A program made the translations under genes and the position numbers. Under the pieces are notes generated by a model, which had not been told where the DNA came from, ran no database searches, and worked only from the letters and a program-made list of their open reading frames with translations. 64,000 nt of DNA from Cyanoderma ruficeps (taxonomy: Eukaryota > Chordata > Aves > Passeriformes > Timaliidae), in NCBI GenBank assembly GCA_008694505.1, contig VZDJ01000034.1, forward strand, positions 3,477,684 through 3,541,683, written 5' to 3'. This document shows positions 34,490-46,345 of the stretch, piece after piece. The stretch's first letter is position 1. The number at the start of each line of letters is the position of its first letter.

Positions 34490-34672
34490 GCCCTTCCCTG
34501 TCACACCTTCCCGCATCCTTCCCTGTCACACCTTCCCGCATCCTTCCCTGTCACACCTTCCCCTCATCCTTCCCTGTCACACCTTCCCTGCATCCTTCCC
34601 TGTCACACCTTCCCCTCATCCTTCCCTGTCACACCTTCCCTGCCCTTCCCTGTCACACCTTCCCACATCCTG
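34490..34672. repeat. Pyrimidine-rich minisatellite, 25-26-bp unit
   Basis: The unit reads TTCCCTGTCACACCTTCCCG plus CATCC. It emerges from the gap with a motif different from the array on the other side, so at least one array boundary is hidden in the N run. Confidence 0.92.
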
Positions 34673-35739
34673 CCCCGTGCAGCTGGGAGAGTCTCAGCAA
34701 AGCACCCTTTGCCCCCAGACGTGACCTGGGGCTGGTGACAATGACCTCAGCAGCCCCGGAGGCTGCCAGGGATGTGAAGAGGGGGGAAAAGGCAGGACAA
34801 AAACGCTCACCTGAAGCTCTGTGGCCGCACCAGAACGTGGCTCCAGTGCCCAGAGCACAAAGGCTGTGCTGGGTGAGCTCTGTCATAACCTGTCCCCCCA
34901 ACCCCGTACAGGGAAATGCTGCCCTGGCAGGATCGAAACTCCTCTGTGGAATTACATCCTGTTGGGGGACACAAAGGGACCGGAGCCCTCAGGAGAGGGA
35001 AGCACCTTCCCATGAAAAGTGTTGGAATGGCAGCTGAGGGGGCAGCGCTTCACAGGGAAGGGGCAGAAACTGGAGACAGAGAAGGGAATGAAGGTCTGCA
35101 AACTGGGATACCTGGAGCTGTCACACCCTGAGGAGACTGAGGGATGGGGTGCAAAGACATTCAATTCAGAGACGTTAGTGATGAGCAAGAGGGTGAACAA
35201 CCGACAGATCACGGAGCTTCTGCATGTTAACACAGGTCAAACAAACACCCGGACAAATATCTGGAGGTGCTGCACTGGTCTGAGTGGGATTTGAACTGGA
35301 AATGGAAGGGTTTGTGTGCAGCAGTGAGCAGAGGGATAACATCAAGCTGTAACCTCATGGCCCCTGGAAATAGCTGCAAACTGCTCTCAGCTCTTGCTCT
35401 GCAAGCGCTGCTATTTGAGGGGGCACATAGTCAATGGAAATTCCTTCTCTCACTGAATCAGCAGAGGAATCCAACACAACACATCCAATCCCTTCAGCAC
35501 GTGCTGCCCAGGAATACACTTTAAAAAATAATCCATTAGGAAGGGCGATTTTATTCCTACAACCCTTTTGCCCACACAGTGACACCAAAATTTCAGCAGA
35601 TAAGGGTCCATAAATCTCTTTACCTTATTAGAACGACTCCTAGTTGAGGAGAATGAGCCCAGCTTATCCCTGGAGCATGTGCTGCCTTTTGGACAAGGGC
35701 TTTGCAGTAACACAAGGGAACACAGGAGAACGGGGCTGA

Positions 35740-36440
35740 GCCCGGTGCCGTAATTTCCATGGGGCCGAGTGCCACAGGTGCACTAATATAGGCATTAGTG
35801 AATGATTAGGCCCCATAAAATATATGAATGCTGTTTCTTTAAGAAGCCATAAAATTTTATGGAGGAAAAAAAAAAAAATCCATGTGCAAGGCTTTTGGTG
35901 CGTTTCATGCGGTCATTCAGAATTTCTCTCTCTTTCTGACAGGACTATGATAATTAAACCTGCGGCCTGGGTCTGGTTTCTATAAAGTCCATCTGGCCTT
36001 CCGTGATGGAGACTTTTGGAAGGATGTAATTGCCTGGGCAGCAAATAACTATTTTGCCATCCGCAGTAGTTTAATTTTGTCCCTGCAGCAGGGGAGCGAA
36101 GTCACAGGGGCAAAAGATCATTAAGGTCTGTGGGGGAAGAGGGGCTCCCAGAGCCGGGGCTGGCCCGAATTTGTTGAAATGCTTGACACCAATGGGCCCC
36201 ATTAATGCATGGGTTAGATACAATCTGTGGAAAAGGGTCTATTATAAAGGGATTATTTGGAAGCGTTCTGTAGTTGGGGGGGTGGGTGTGATTGAAGGAC
36301 TTAAAACTGTTACATTAACCCTTAGGGCACTCCAGGCAGTAACAAACCTGGCATTAAAGCGCTGGTGTTTGTCACAATTTCTCCACTTCCCTCCTTCCCT
36401 GCCACAAGGTCAAAGAGATTAAAAACATCCATAATGCAGC
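35740..36440. promoter_or_regulatory. Candidate conserved enhancer cluster
   Basis: Unique sequence rich in developmental-type motifs: GTGCACTAATATAGGCATTA, CATTAATGCATGGGTTAG near 36200, TAATTTTGTC near 36071 and ATTATTTGG near 36253. Repeats do not interrupt it. Texture is that of vertebrate conserved non-coding elements, which are common in introns of PRDM16-type regulators. Only an alignment can confirm it. Confidence 0.35.
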
Positions 36441-39400
36441 TCTTCGGAGCTACAAAGATGAAGCTTGTTTTTTCTGTCCACTTTATGGCTGCTGCAGCCC
36501 CCTCCCCACCCTGCCTCCCCTGCTCCCACCCCAAACACCATCGTTAAACAACAGAACAAATGGCAAAGGACAGACAGCGGCGATTATTTTTATATGTACA
36601 CGGAGCACAGGCATGTATTTACTTGCACATCAAAAGAAAGGCAGCACAGATGGAGTGGTGACAGGAGAAGCTCTAGAGCTCTGCCTTAAACACCCAAAAT
36701 ACGCCTGTTTGTGTTTTGCTAGATTTGAAAACAGAGCTGGAAATTTCAGGCTCGCGAGTCAATACCTTTCCTTCAAGGGAAGCCGCCTTGTTCTGCCACG
36801 TTCCTTTGAATGGCACGGCTCAACAAAACTGCTCAGGGAACTTGATAGACTCTCAAATGCTTTCCAGAAATCCAGCTTCATTTGCATTTTAAACATTTTA
36901 GGAATTTTGTGGGTTTTTTTTTTTTCCTGTCTTGTCAGCTGTGCACGTGTGACTCCTCTGGGAGACTGAAATCCAAATTGGGACATTGTGGGGTTGAAGC
37001 ACATGGAGGGATCAGAAATCTGCATCACCAAGGGCAGCCACTTTAACCAGCACCCAGAACTGCTCAGGTTTGCAGGTTTTACACTTATGCACATCCTTTA
37101 ACTCCCCTCGTGTTCCACACAGAGGGATTTCAGCCTTCTATGCAGCAAGTCCAACACCAGATCCAACCAAACCATGGTTCTGTTTGGCCTGAGGAGGAGG
37201 TACTGCTTTGTCCATCATTTAAAAAGAAGACGAGAGTCTGGATCAGCTGAATTTGGACATCCTGAGGGTTTTGAAAATTCATTTGTGGGATAAGAGGCAG
37301 AAAGCATCACAAAAAATAGATCAATGGAAAGATCAATGCACGAGGAAATAAAATATATCTCGACATGGAAAACCCACTGCTGCTCTGAGGGGTTGGAATC
37401 CTGGAGCAGCTGAACATGACCTCGAGATCCTCGTGTTCTCTTCCTGGCCATGGTGAGGGATGAAGGAGGAAAGGCCAGAGGAGGACACGAGCTCCAGGCA
37501 CAGGGCAGACTCCATCCAGGAGGACCCAAAGCTCCATCCTCTCCCTCTGGCTGCAGCTTCTCATTGTGACAAATTATTTACACTGTTGTGTGCCCTAATA
37601 TTCCCAAATTCTGCCACCGTCAGCCATTGCCAGGGCAATTTTCTCTGGAATAAGTGACTTCTTTTTTGCTTTCTTTTCCAAAGGTTTTCATCCGTTTCAT
37701 CCATCCCCAAATCAATCACCTCATTCACGGGCTGGCTGCAAGGATATTGAGGGTGTGGGAAAAGCCCCAAGGGCCAGAGAATGTCCCATTCCCCTGGAGT
37801 TTGTACCACACTTTGCTGCAGGAATGCTGGTGACTGTCTTTCCTTCTCTGGGCAGCTCTGGGAGCTCTGAGGGAAAACATGTGCGTGTGAAGTGTTCCCC
37901 AGAGCCCACTCGAAACAACAACAGAGATATGGCAGTGGAGAGCACACTTTGGAGAGAGTTACTGAAACTGTGACTCTTCCAACACAGTAGAAACGTCTGT
38001 TTGCTTTGGCATGTCCAGCTCTGCTCACCACAGTCATCAGCACAGTCAGAAATGATTGACAGCTAAAAATGTCTGCTCGGAAGAGCAGACAGGATTATTA
38101 AACCCCATAAATTAGGGGGGAAAAGGTGTTTAAAACCTTTGTAGGAGCCTAACCCACAAAGGTTTATCCAGACCAAGCAGTCACGAAAGCAAACCTCCTA
38201 ATTAACAAACTCTTAGAGTTGCTAATTCTGGTTGGTTTCTTCACCTGCTGCTCCAGCGCTGGGACCCGTTTGATGTGGCAAAGCTGCCCCAGCAGCCCCG
38301 GGGCTGCAGGCACAGCACCAAAGGCAGGAAGCAGCTGCCTCCCTTGAGCAAAACACTGAAATCAAAGCCCCAGGGCCACCCTGACCTCTACCCAAGCTGT
38401 GTTGGGGTATTTGGCAGGAAGGCAATGCCTCTGAGGTGATGATGCCTTGTAGGACACACACACGAGAAGAACTTTCCGCAAGGTGAGCCGCCCACAAATC
38501 AACCCCAACGCAAATTTGGTCAACAGCACCAGGAAAAGGACAGAACTTCTGAACTGATATTGGTGCTGACACAGTAACAGAGGAAAGGTTAAATGGGTTA
38601 AAACCTCAGCTCAGTATTTTCATCCTGCTCCCGAGGCTGCCGGTGGTTCCCTGGGGAGCCCTGCCTGGCACTCACCACACTGGGTGTCAAGAAAATCTCT
38701 TTATTCATGGATTTATTGGGATAAACCAGAGATAAGTGGAATTCCAGCCAGGCTGTGCAACCACCCCTCATTCCCATCCTTTTTGCTGCCTGAGCACCAG
38801 CCTGTCCTGTCCCATCCAGCCCATCTGCACTGAGCCCACCAAGGCTTGTGATCTTCATCCTCTCCATCTTCAAACTAAATACATCTGAATGAATCCACCT
38901 CTAAAATTCGTTAGAATCCTCTTTATGCAGTTACTTAGAGCATGAACAGAGTTATTTATCCACATTTAAAAAAAATCTGCTGCTGCAAGTCTGCAGACAA
39001 CTCCCCCAGAGACTTTATTTTCCTATTCTTTATTGAAATCAAAACTAGCGACAGGGCTGCTTTTTCTTGGAAATCACATTAAAAATATTCTGTCCTGAAG
39101 ATCCTGTCGATTCACGAAAGCTGCATCTTTTCTAAATCAAGGAGAGTGAAATTCTGCCAGGCAATGTAGGCGGAAGAGTGCCAAAAAACCCTGAAAAGGT
39201 CTCTCAGAAGGGGGAAAAAAAAAGAACCAGAATAAAAGAAGCTGTGAAAGTTTATGAGGATAAACACTGATGACAGGTGGAGTAGAAGCTGAAATCTGAA
39301 CTCCAAAGTAACTGCAAATAAAGATTTGTTACAGATGGTTTTAATATGACCTAACACTGGGATGCCAGCTACAGCATCACTTTTTCCTGTAGGCTGGACA

Positions 39401-39565
39401 AAACTAATGCTGGAGTTCTGCAAACAGGGCTGGAGCAGCACGGACAGCGAGGGCACAGGGCCTGCAGGACATCCCCTGTCCCCTTCAGAGGGCGAGATAG
39501 TCAGGAAACAGATGAAAAAGGCACACAGAGCTGGCTGGGAACAGACAAGTGCATTTAAATATGGA

Positions 39566-40310
39566 AAAATCACAGAATCCTAAACTCGCTGAGGCTGGAA
39601 AAGCCCTCCAAGGTCACGGAGCCCAATGACCCATCCCCACCCTGTCCCCAGCCCAGAGCACTGAGTGCCACCTCCAGCCCTTCCTTGGGCACCTCCAGGG
39701 ATGGGAACTCCAAACCTCCCTGGGCAGCCCCTGCCGAGGCCTGAGCACCCTTTCCATGGGGAAATTCCTCCTGATATCCACCCTGAGCCTCCCCTGCTGC
39801 AACTGAGGCTGTTCCTTCTCCTCCTGTCCCTGTTCCTGGGAGAAACCCTGACCCTCCTGGCTGTCCCCTCCTGTCAGGGAATTGTGCAGAGCCAGAAATT
39901 CCCCCTGAGCCTCCTTTTCTCCAGACTGAGCCCCTTTCCAGCTCCCTCAGCCCCTCCTGGGGCTCCAGCCCCTTCCCCAGCTCCCTCAGCTCCTCCTGGG
40001 GCTCCAGCCCCTTCCCCAGCTCCCTCAGCCCCTCCTGGGGCTCCAGCCCCTTCCCCAGCTCTGTTCCCTTCCCTGACAGGCTCCAGCCCCTCAGTGTCTG
40101 TGGTGTTGTGTTATGGGTGTTATGTTGAGGGGCTGCAGGGATCCCACGAGTGTCCCTCTCGTCTGGAGGGGCCCAGAACTGGCCACAGCTCTGAGGTCCC
40201 TCACAAGCACCAGGAGGACAATCCCTGCCCTGGCCCTGGTGGACATTCAGCTTTTGGCCCTGCCTGCCCGTGGTCACTCACATCCCAGGGCCCTGCTGAG
40301 GGCTGAGGCA
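39566..40310 (-). mobile_element. CR1 LINE fragment, minus orientation, with internal 39-bp triplication
   Basis: Begins AATCACAGAATCCTAAACTC and continues with AGCACTGAGTGCCACCTCCA, GGGATGGGAACTCCAAACCT and CTGAGCACCCTTTCC, the reverse complement of a bird CR1 3' region. Further in, a 39-bp unit starting AGCTCCCTCAGC occurs three times (39940, 39979, 40018). CCCAGAACTGGCCACAG near 40168 matches CR1 body sequence. The outer limit is uncertain. Confidence 0.85.
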
Positions 40311-41850
40311 GCACCTGGAGCATCCTCCCTGGCAGAGCTGGGACAGCACAACCTGCCCAGCTCCTCCCGAGCCCCAAATCTTGACGATGCTGCTGGGCCA
40401 GTGCAAAGAGCTCCCTCCCTCCTTCCCTCCTCCAGAGCCCAGCAGCATCACCAGGAGATGAGGGATGAGGGGAAAGAAGCCTCTCCTCTCATTCCCCCAG
40501 TAAATTCATTATTTTGGCAGCCGGGCCCTGTCAGATAAGAAAACAAAACCGGATCTTGGGGAGAGCTGTGAAGTTCTTGTGTCTGAGCACTGACCTCCAC
40601 CCCCGTTTGTGGAATCCCTGCGTCATTCCCAAAGCAGAATCCAGCTGGAACACTCGTGGTTGCTACATCTCTGTCTAGACTTCAAGCATGTAACACACTT
40701 GGCAGGTTGGAGCATTCTTGCTGAGATCAATGGCCACTAACCTGCTGCACCACAATTCCAGGAGGATTTGGGGTTTGTTTTGTTTCTTTTTCATTGCATG
40801 GTAAATCTGAAATGCAGGTCAGGGTAGGAAATGCTGCACTGCTGCTGTAACTTCCAGGATCAGCTGCTCAATTGAATTGTCATTGTTGCTCCAGTCAGAT
40901 TTTAGAATGCAAATAATATTAAAGAAAGAAAAACTTAGCAAGATTTTCACAAGTGCCAAATGCCCTGATATCTTCAGCCATGTTTGTCAGACAGAACTTA
41001 ATGGGGAAAAAAAAGAACCATTACCACCCTGAAATAAATGTAGGAACCATTAATGATCACAATATCCTATTAGCCGCTCAAACCAATTAACACAGCTAAT
41101 GACAGGCCCAAAACGAAAGGAATTTATTCACTTTGAACACTGCAGAGTGTGCAGATGTTCTGTTTTACTTTTCCTGGGTTTCTGTGTTCTTCTGATGGGG
41201 CAGCTTGAGTGCACACCACGTGGAGAGTGCATGAAAAACAAGTGAAAACTCTATGGAGAAGCTGAAACATCCTGAGCACTGAGAGAGGACAAGGGACTGT
41301 TCCCCCTCATCCCTCCCTCTCAGGATTCTTGCTCAGAATGGATATTTTATTCTTGCCCAGGATGGATATTTAGGCAAGTTGGTTTGGGAAAAATCCCTGT
41401 TGATGGAGAGAAGCCACCAGCAATGGGTGTGTGGCTGCTGGTGCCACTCCTGCCACCACTCAGGGCACACATGGAGCCCTGGCCCGGCTGCAAGAACCAG
41501 CAGCTCCTCCCATCAGCCAGTAAAACATCCCACATTTACCTAAGAATATGGTAATTGGGAGCTGGAGAGCTTTGCCCGTAAATTCCTGGGGCACATGTGA
41601 GGGTGCCTGGCCCGTTCCCATGTGGAGGTGCCTGTGGAGCACAGGCTGGCAGGGACATCCAGTGGGCTTGGTGGGATGCCACAGCTCATAACAGCCAGTG
41701 CAGCCATCAATAAACCCAACATCAGCAATCATAAAGTTTTACCACTCACCTTATGTAACTTTTATTTTACACTCGATTAACTTTTATTGCCAGCTCCAAA
41801 GAATAAAGGCATTCTTTACAGGGGAGAATTAGAAACAGCTTTTTTGGGGG

Positions 41851-41887
41851 GGGGAAAAAGAAAGAGAGAAAGAAAGAAAGAAAAAAG
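41851..41887. repeat. G-run followed by (AAAG)n microsatellite
   Basis: A nine-base G run precedes AAAGAGAGAAAGAAAGAAAG-type sequence. Confidence 0.8.
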
Positions 41888-42329
41888 GGTGTATTCTAAA
41901 ATAAGGGGCTGCATTCCCAGGTAGTTTAGGACTATCAGGGGCAAATATGGTGTAAAACATGCATGTCTAACTCCCAGCTGATGGAGAGACAGCCTTACCT
42001 TCCTCCAGCCCTGGGCAGTAACCCCAGCTCGCTGTGCCCTGCCCTTCCCGGGATCACATTCCAGGGAGACACCGCAGCAAGAGCTCCCCGGGCTGTCTGT
42101 GCAATAACTCAGGGTGACAGCAGCTGATTTAGACCCAAACGCTTTTTTCGGATCACCAAGGTGGGAACATCCCAGCTACACAAGCACAGCTATTTGCCAG
42201 GAATTTGGGGTGGCAAAGGCAGGAGGAAGCCACGCCTTTCTCTGTTCCCTTTAACTCATTCTGCCCATTTTTCTGGCACTTTCCTGAGCGTCAGTCACCA
42301 GCAGCCCGTGCTGAATACACCATTGTTTG

Positions 42330-42620
42330 TTCAACCGGACAGTGCCTGGGCCATCGTGCCTGAGAAGTCAGGGGACTGTCTAATGTCTGCTTTTAATATG
42401 GGCCGAGTCCTTTTTCTCCCCCCCTGGTTTAGTATAATTTTATACTGGGTGGACACATTTAGGGCCTGAATGGTTTGACAGTAATGATTAATACCCTGCA
42501 TTAGGAGATTCCAGTGAAAGTATTCAGGAGCACGCTGTGCAGTTTGGTTCTCATCAGATGGTCAGGTCTACAGGCCTATTAAAAACAGCAGGAGAGCTGC
42601 AGACTTAATCACAGAGGCTG
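42330..42620. promoter_or_regulatory. Candidate conserved non-coding element
   Basis: Unique sequence with TTTAATATGG, TATAATTTTATACTGG and ATGATTAATACC motifs in close succession. Proposed from texture only. Confidence 0.22.
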
Positions 42621-44789
42621 GGCCCGTGGAGGGAGGAAGAGTGAGACACAAAAAAAGGAGAGAATGAATAGAAGGACAGAGAAGAGGTGCAGGAGAGCTC
42701 AGACTAACTCGTGCTCACACCAGCCACGAACCCAGGTGAGGGTTTCTTTAAAAGCTGTGCTCAAAATTGTTTCAAAAGTAAAAATCTCTTTTCAAAAGCA
42801 GGTAAGGTTGGAAGACTTCGAGGCAGGAACAGAGTGGAAGGTGAGAAGAACTTATGGTTTAATGGCAAAAAATTCTAGAAAGACAAAATAAGACCCGAAG
42901 CAGAACACTGGTGCTCCACATGGCAGCAGGCCCTGGAAAAATGCATCAAAGTTGTTTTGAGAGTGAAATCAGAGCAAACAAACCACTCAGAGAAAGGCAT
43001 GACAAGGCTTTGCTGCTGTTTTGTGCCTGGTTATTACTTCACGGAGCCAGAGTCATCTCCAGATAAGTGGAAACCTCAAACAAACACGGGCCCAAACGAA
43101 GTCCCTGGTGACACACCAGGAATGGGGAGAGCTCCAGGCTCAGAGGGCTGAGCTCTGTGTGACCTGCAGGACAGCCCCTGGCCCATGTGGACAAAAACCT
43201 GCAGGTGACATCCCCATCAGGGTATTGTCCCCTGAGTAATGAGCTACTGGGCGTCCTCCACGTGAATTAACAGGGGCAGGGGACAAGGGACGCTTTTTTG
43301 GTGACACACAAGGAATGTTCCCTTCATATTTACAAGCATCAGTGCCAAAGGCCATGATTCATGTAAACCTGCATTCCTGAAAGCTGCATCTTTTCTAAAT
43401 CAAGGAGAGTGANGGTGGCTTCAGCTGCTTTAAGCATTTGGTGGGAGTTCAGTTCCTAAAGCCTCAACCCTGGGGGGATTTCTGGGGCCTGATGCGGCCC
43501 ATGGTGATGCTCCTGAGGTTGCAGTGGTTTTGTGGGTAACCCAGAGCTGCTCTGGGCTGGGCTGTCACCTTTCAACAGGCCTGAATTTATATTAAAGCCC
43601 AAATCATCATTAAAACCCCAACAACACACCAGCGGCCTATAACAAAGCCCCTGAGGTGTTCAAAGTCTGTAAATCCCCTTTTTTTTTTTGAACGTCTGAA
43701 TAACAACAAACCCAAAACAATAATTAATTCTTCTCCAATGCACAGACCCGGTTCAAGCACTAAAAATACATCTGAACCTTAGAAACAAAAGAGGAGGCAC
43801 GGAGCACTTTGAAAGTTTGCTCCAATGATTAAATAAATTAGACCTGAGCTGCTAAGAAGGGAAGGACAGAAAGTTCACCACCAGCACGACAAGACGTTGC
43901 CAGCTCTTGACTTGTTTACCAAGAGAAAAAAGGGCAAAAACTCAGCAGATTTCAACAGATTTCCAAATTCTGGGAATTTTTTGATGTTTAAGTGACAATA
44001 TGATTTTCAGCTCCGTGAGACCTCACTTGATTTTTGACACGGTGCCCATGCACGGGGCTCTGGCAGCTGCTGAGGAGGGAAGGGGCTCAGCCAAACATCC
44101 TCTGTGTGCAGGAGGGACAGGGACAAGCCCAGCAGAGCTCTCCCTCCCAGGTGTCCTAAAAATCTGCTTTTCTCTGCTCCTCTTTGAGCCCTCCAGGGCA
44201 TCCCCTGTGCCACCACCTGGGGATGGTTCTCCCACACCGTCACTGGTTTGCACTGGGACCCCCAGGCCAGCCTTTCCCATCCCCACAGGGGCTGCAGGGA
44301 AACTCCATCTCCTCCCCACTAAAAAAACTGCTCTGGAAACCCGATGCTTTTTTTGTGACACGTGAGGACTGTCCCCTTCATATTTAGAAGCATCAGTGCC
44401 AAAGGTCATCATCTGAGGACAGCAACTGTTCCCAAATCCCTGTGGTGGCAACAAGGATTTCACTTTTCAGCTGGAGGACATTTACTCTGAGCTCCCCCCA
44501 CTCCACAACCTGCACACAAAGCTCCTGAGGCCCCACATTTCCATCCTGCTCCAGAACTATTCAAATGACAGCAGGGCTCCCAGTGGCAGCGCTTCACTAA
44601 GGCCATGAGGAAATCTCTTGAATCCCACTGCTTTCCCATAGTCTGGATCAGCTCAGAGAGCTGCAGGAGGAATGAGTGTTCCCCTTCTGGAAGCATCATC
44701 TCTTTTTTTTTTTTCTTTTTCCCTTTGATTGGGCCCTTGGCTGTGATGGACAGCTGGAGAACACGGGGGACAGGACTTCTGAACACCCC

Positions 44790-45180
44790 GCCGCTATCTG
44801 CACATTATTTGGATTTGCAGGTTATCAGTGGGGGCAAGCAACTTCGGCTATGACCTCATTAACTAACGTGGCCACATCGGCACCTCTCCACGGCCTTTAT
44901 CACTCATCATGTGTCATAAAGCAGCCCGCTGACACCTCCCGGGGAATGCCGGTTGTATCTTATCTCCCGCAGGGGGAGGACCCTCGCTGGGAGACAGAGA
45001 GCACGTCTAGGAATGCGCCGAGGAGACACGGCCCGCCAGCGGCAGCTGACAGGGGATGATTTCTCAAACAAACACCGAGGGGGGAAATGAATGGGCTTTG
45101 GTTTGCCACTGACAATGCCGAGCAGAAATACATTAACTCCCCGGCTGCTATAATTTAAGAATTATGAGCGCAATTTCAGC
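44790..45180. promoter_or_regulatory. Candidate conserved non-coding element, CpG-containing
   Basis: Unique sequence mixing AT-rich motifs (CTATAATTTAAGAATTATGA) with scattered CpGs (CGGCTATGACC, CCGGTTGTATC). It includes GATA-like TTATC sites near 44821, 44897 and 44960. It has the appearance of a constrained regulatory element. Confidence 0.3.
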
Positions 45181-45910
45181 CCAAAGCTACTGGGACGCTT
45201 CCGTCAGCGCCCAGCGCGCAGCTGCTCCGAGCTCCCGTCAGCACCGGCACGTGAGCGAGGGCCGGGATCTTTCATTTCCAGCCTTACTCCTGGTGGCTGG
45301 GCCCTGGAATTCCCTTTCCCACATCTGAAAACCACTACAGCGTTTTCTCTTCGTTTCTTCCCGTAAAAATCCTTCTTTGGCATCTCCTGGATTTGGGTGG
45401 CGGGAGGAAAAGCAGCTCTCTCGGAGCCAGCCGGGGGGGCAGAGATTGGGATGATGCCAGGACACCTCACGCTGTTGTGCCTTGTTAAAGATGGTTTATT
45501 CAAGGTGTGTTTGGCCAGGAAAATGCCACCTTTCACTGCCAGGAGCTGGGTGTTCCTCATGATGCCCAAGGAGTACTGAGCACAGCAAGGAGGGAATGGT
45601 TTCACATCCAAACGCCTTCGGGAGGGTCCCAGAGAACCCTCTCCACGCTGCTCTGTTGTTACACCAAAATGCAGTAGGCAGGGATGTTTGAAAGTGTGCA
45701 AAACCCCCTTTTAAAAAGTAAAAATTATACCTTAAATGAGAAAAACAAACCCAACCAGGCCAACTGGCATGGAAAAATTCCTCAGGCTGAAATCGAGGTC
45801 AACAGAACATAGTGCACACTGTGAGTGTGTTGGTCACTCCTGGCTGAATTGGGAGGGGTCAGGCCACTGAAAGAGGTGATGGGCACAGCAAAGCTGATGC
45901 ATCCTGCCTG

Positions 45911-46345
45911 CCTGCATGGGAACCATCCCTGCATGGGAAAAACCCTGCATGGGAGCAATCCCTGCACTGGAACCATCCCTGCATGGGAAAAACCCTGCAT
46001 GGGAGCAATCCCTGCATTGGAACCATCCCTGCATGGGAAAAACCCTGCATGGGAGCAATCCCTGCACTGGAACCATCCCTGCATGGGAGAAATCCCTGCA
46101 TTGGAACCATCCCTTCATGGGAGCAATCCCTGAATGGGGACAATCCCTGCATGGGAACCATCCCTGCATGGGAGCAATCCTTGCATGGGAACCATCCCTG
46201 CATGGGAGCAATCCCTGCATGGGAAGAACCCCTGCATGGAAGCAATCCCTGCATTGGAACCATCCCTGCATTAGAGCAATCCCTGAATGGGGACAATCCC
46301 TGCATGGGCGCAATCCCTGCATTGGAATGATCCCTGCATTCTTCC
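45911..46345. repeat. Minisatellite, 17-bp unit, about 25 copies
   Basis: The unit reads AACCATCCCTGCATGGG, with variants AGCAATCCCTGCACTGG and AAAAACCCTGCATGGG (16 bp). The first part shows a higher-order repeat of about 50 bp made of three unit types. Each unit holds a near-inverted CCC-TGCA-TGGG core. Confidence 0.93.

Larger units (their letters stand above)
34673..45904 (-). other. PRDM16: PRDM16 large upstream intron, middle part
   Basis: Intronic sequence with no recognisable exon. It contains a minus-oriented CR1 copy (39566-40310), an AAAG microsatellite (41851-41887), a short diverged duplication (43290-43355 with 44342-44412), and three stretches resembling conserved regulatory DNA (35740-36440, 42330-42620, 44790-45180). 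There is a single undetermined base at 43413. Confidence 0.8.

Noticed and set aside
33471..35037. Long plus-strand open frames of several hundred codons
   Set aside because: They pass through 504 undetermined bases and proline/serine-rich translations of pyrimidine arrays; there is no domain and no splice context.
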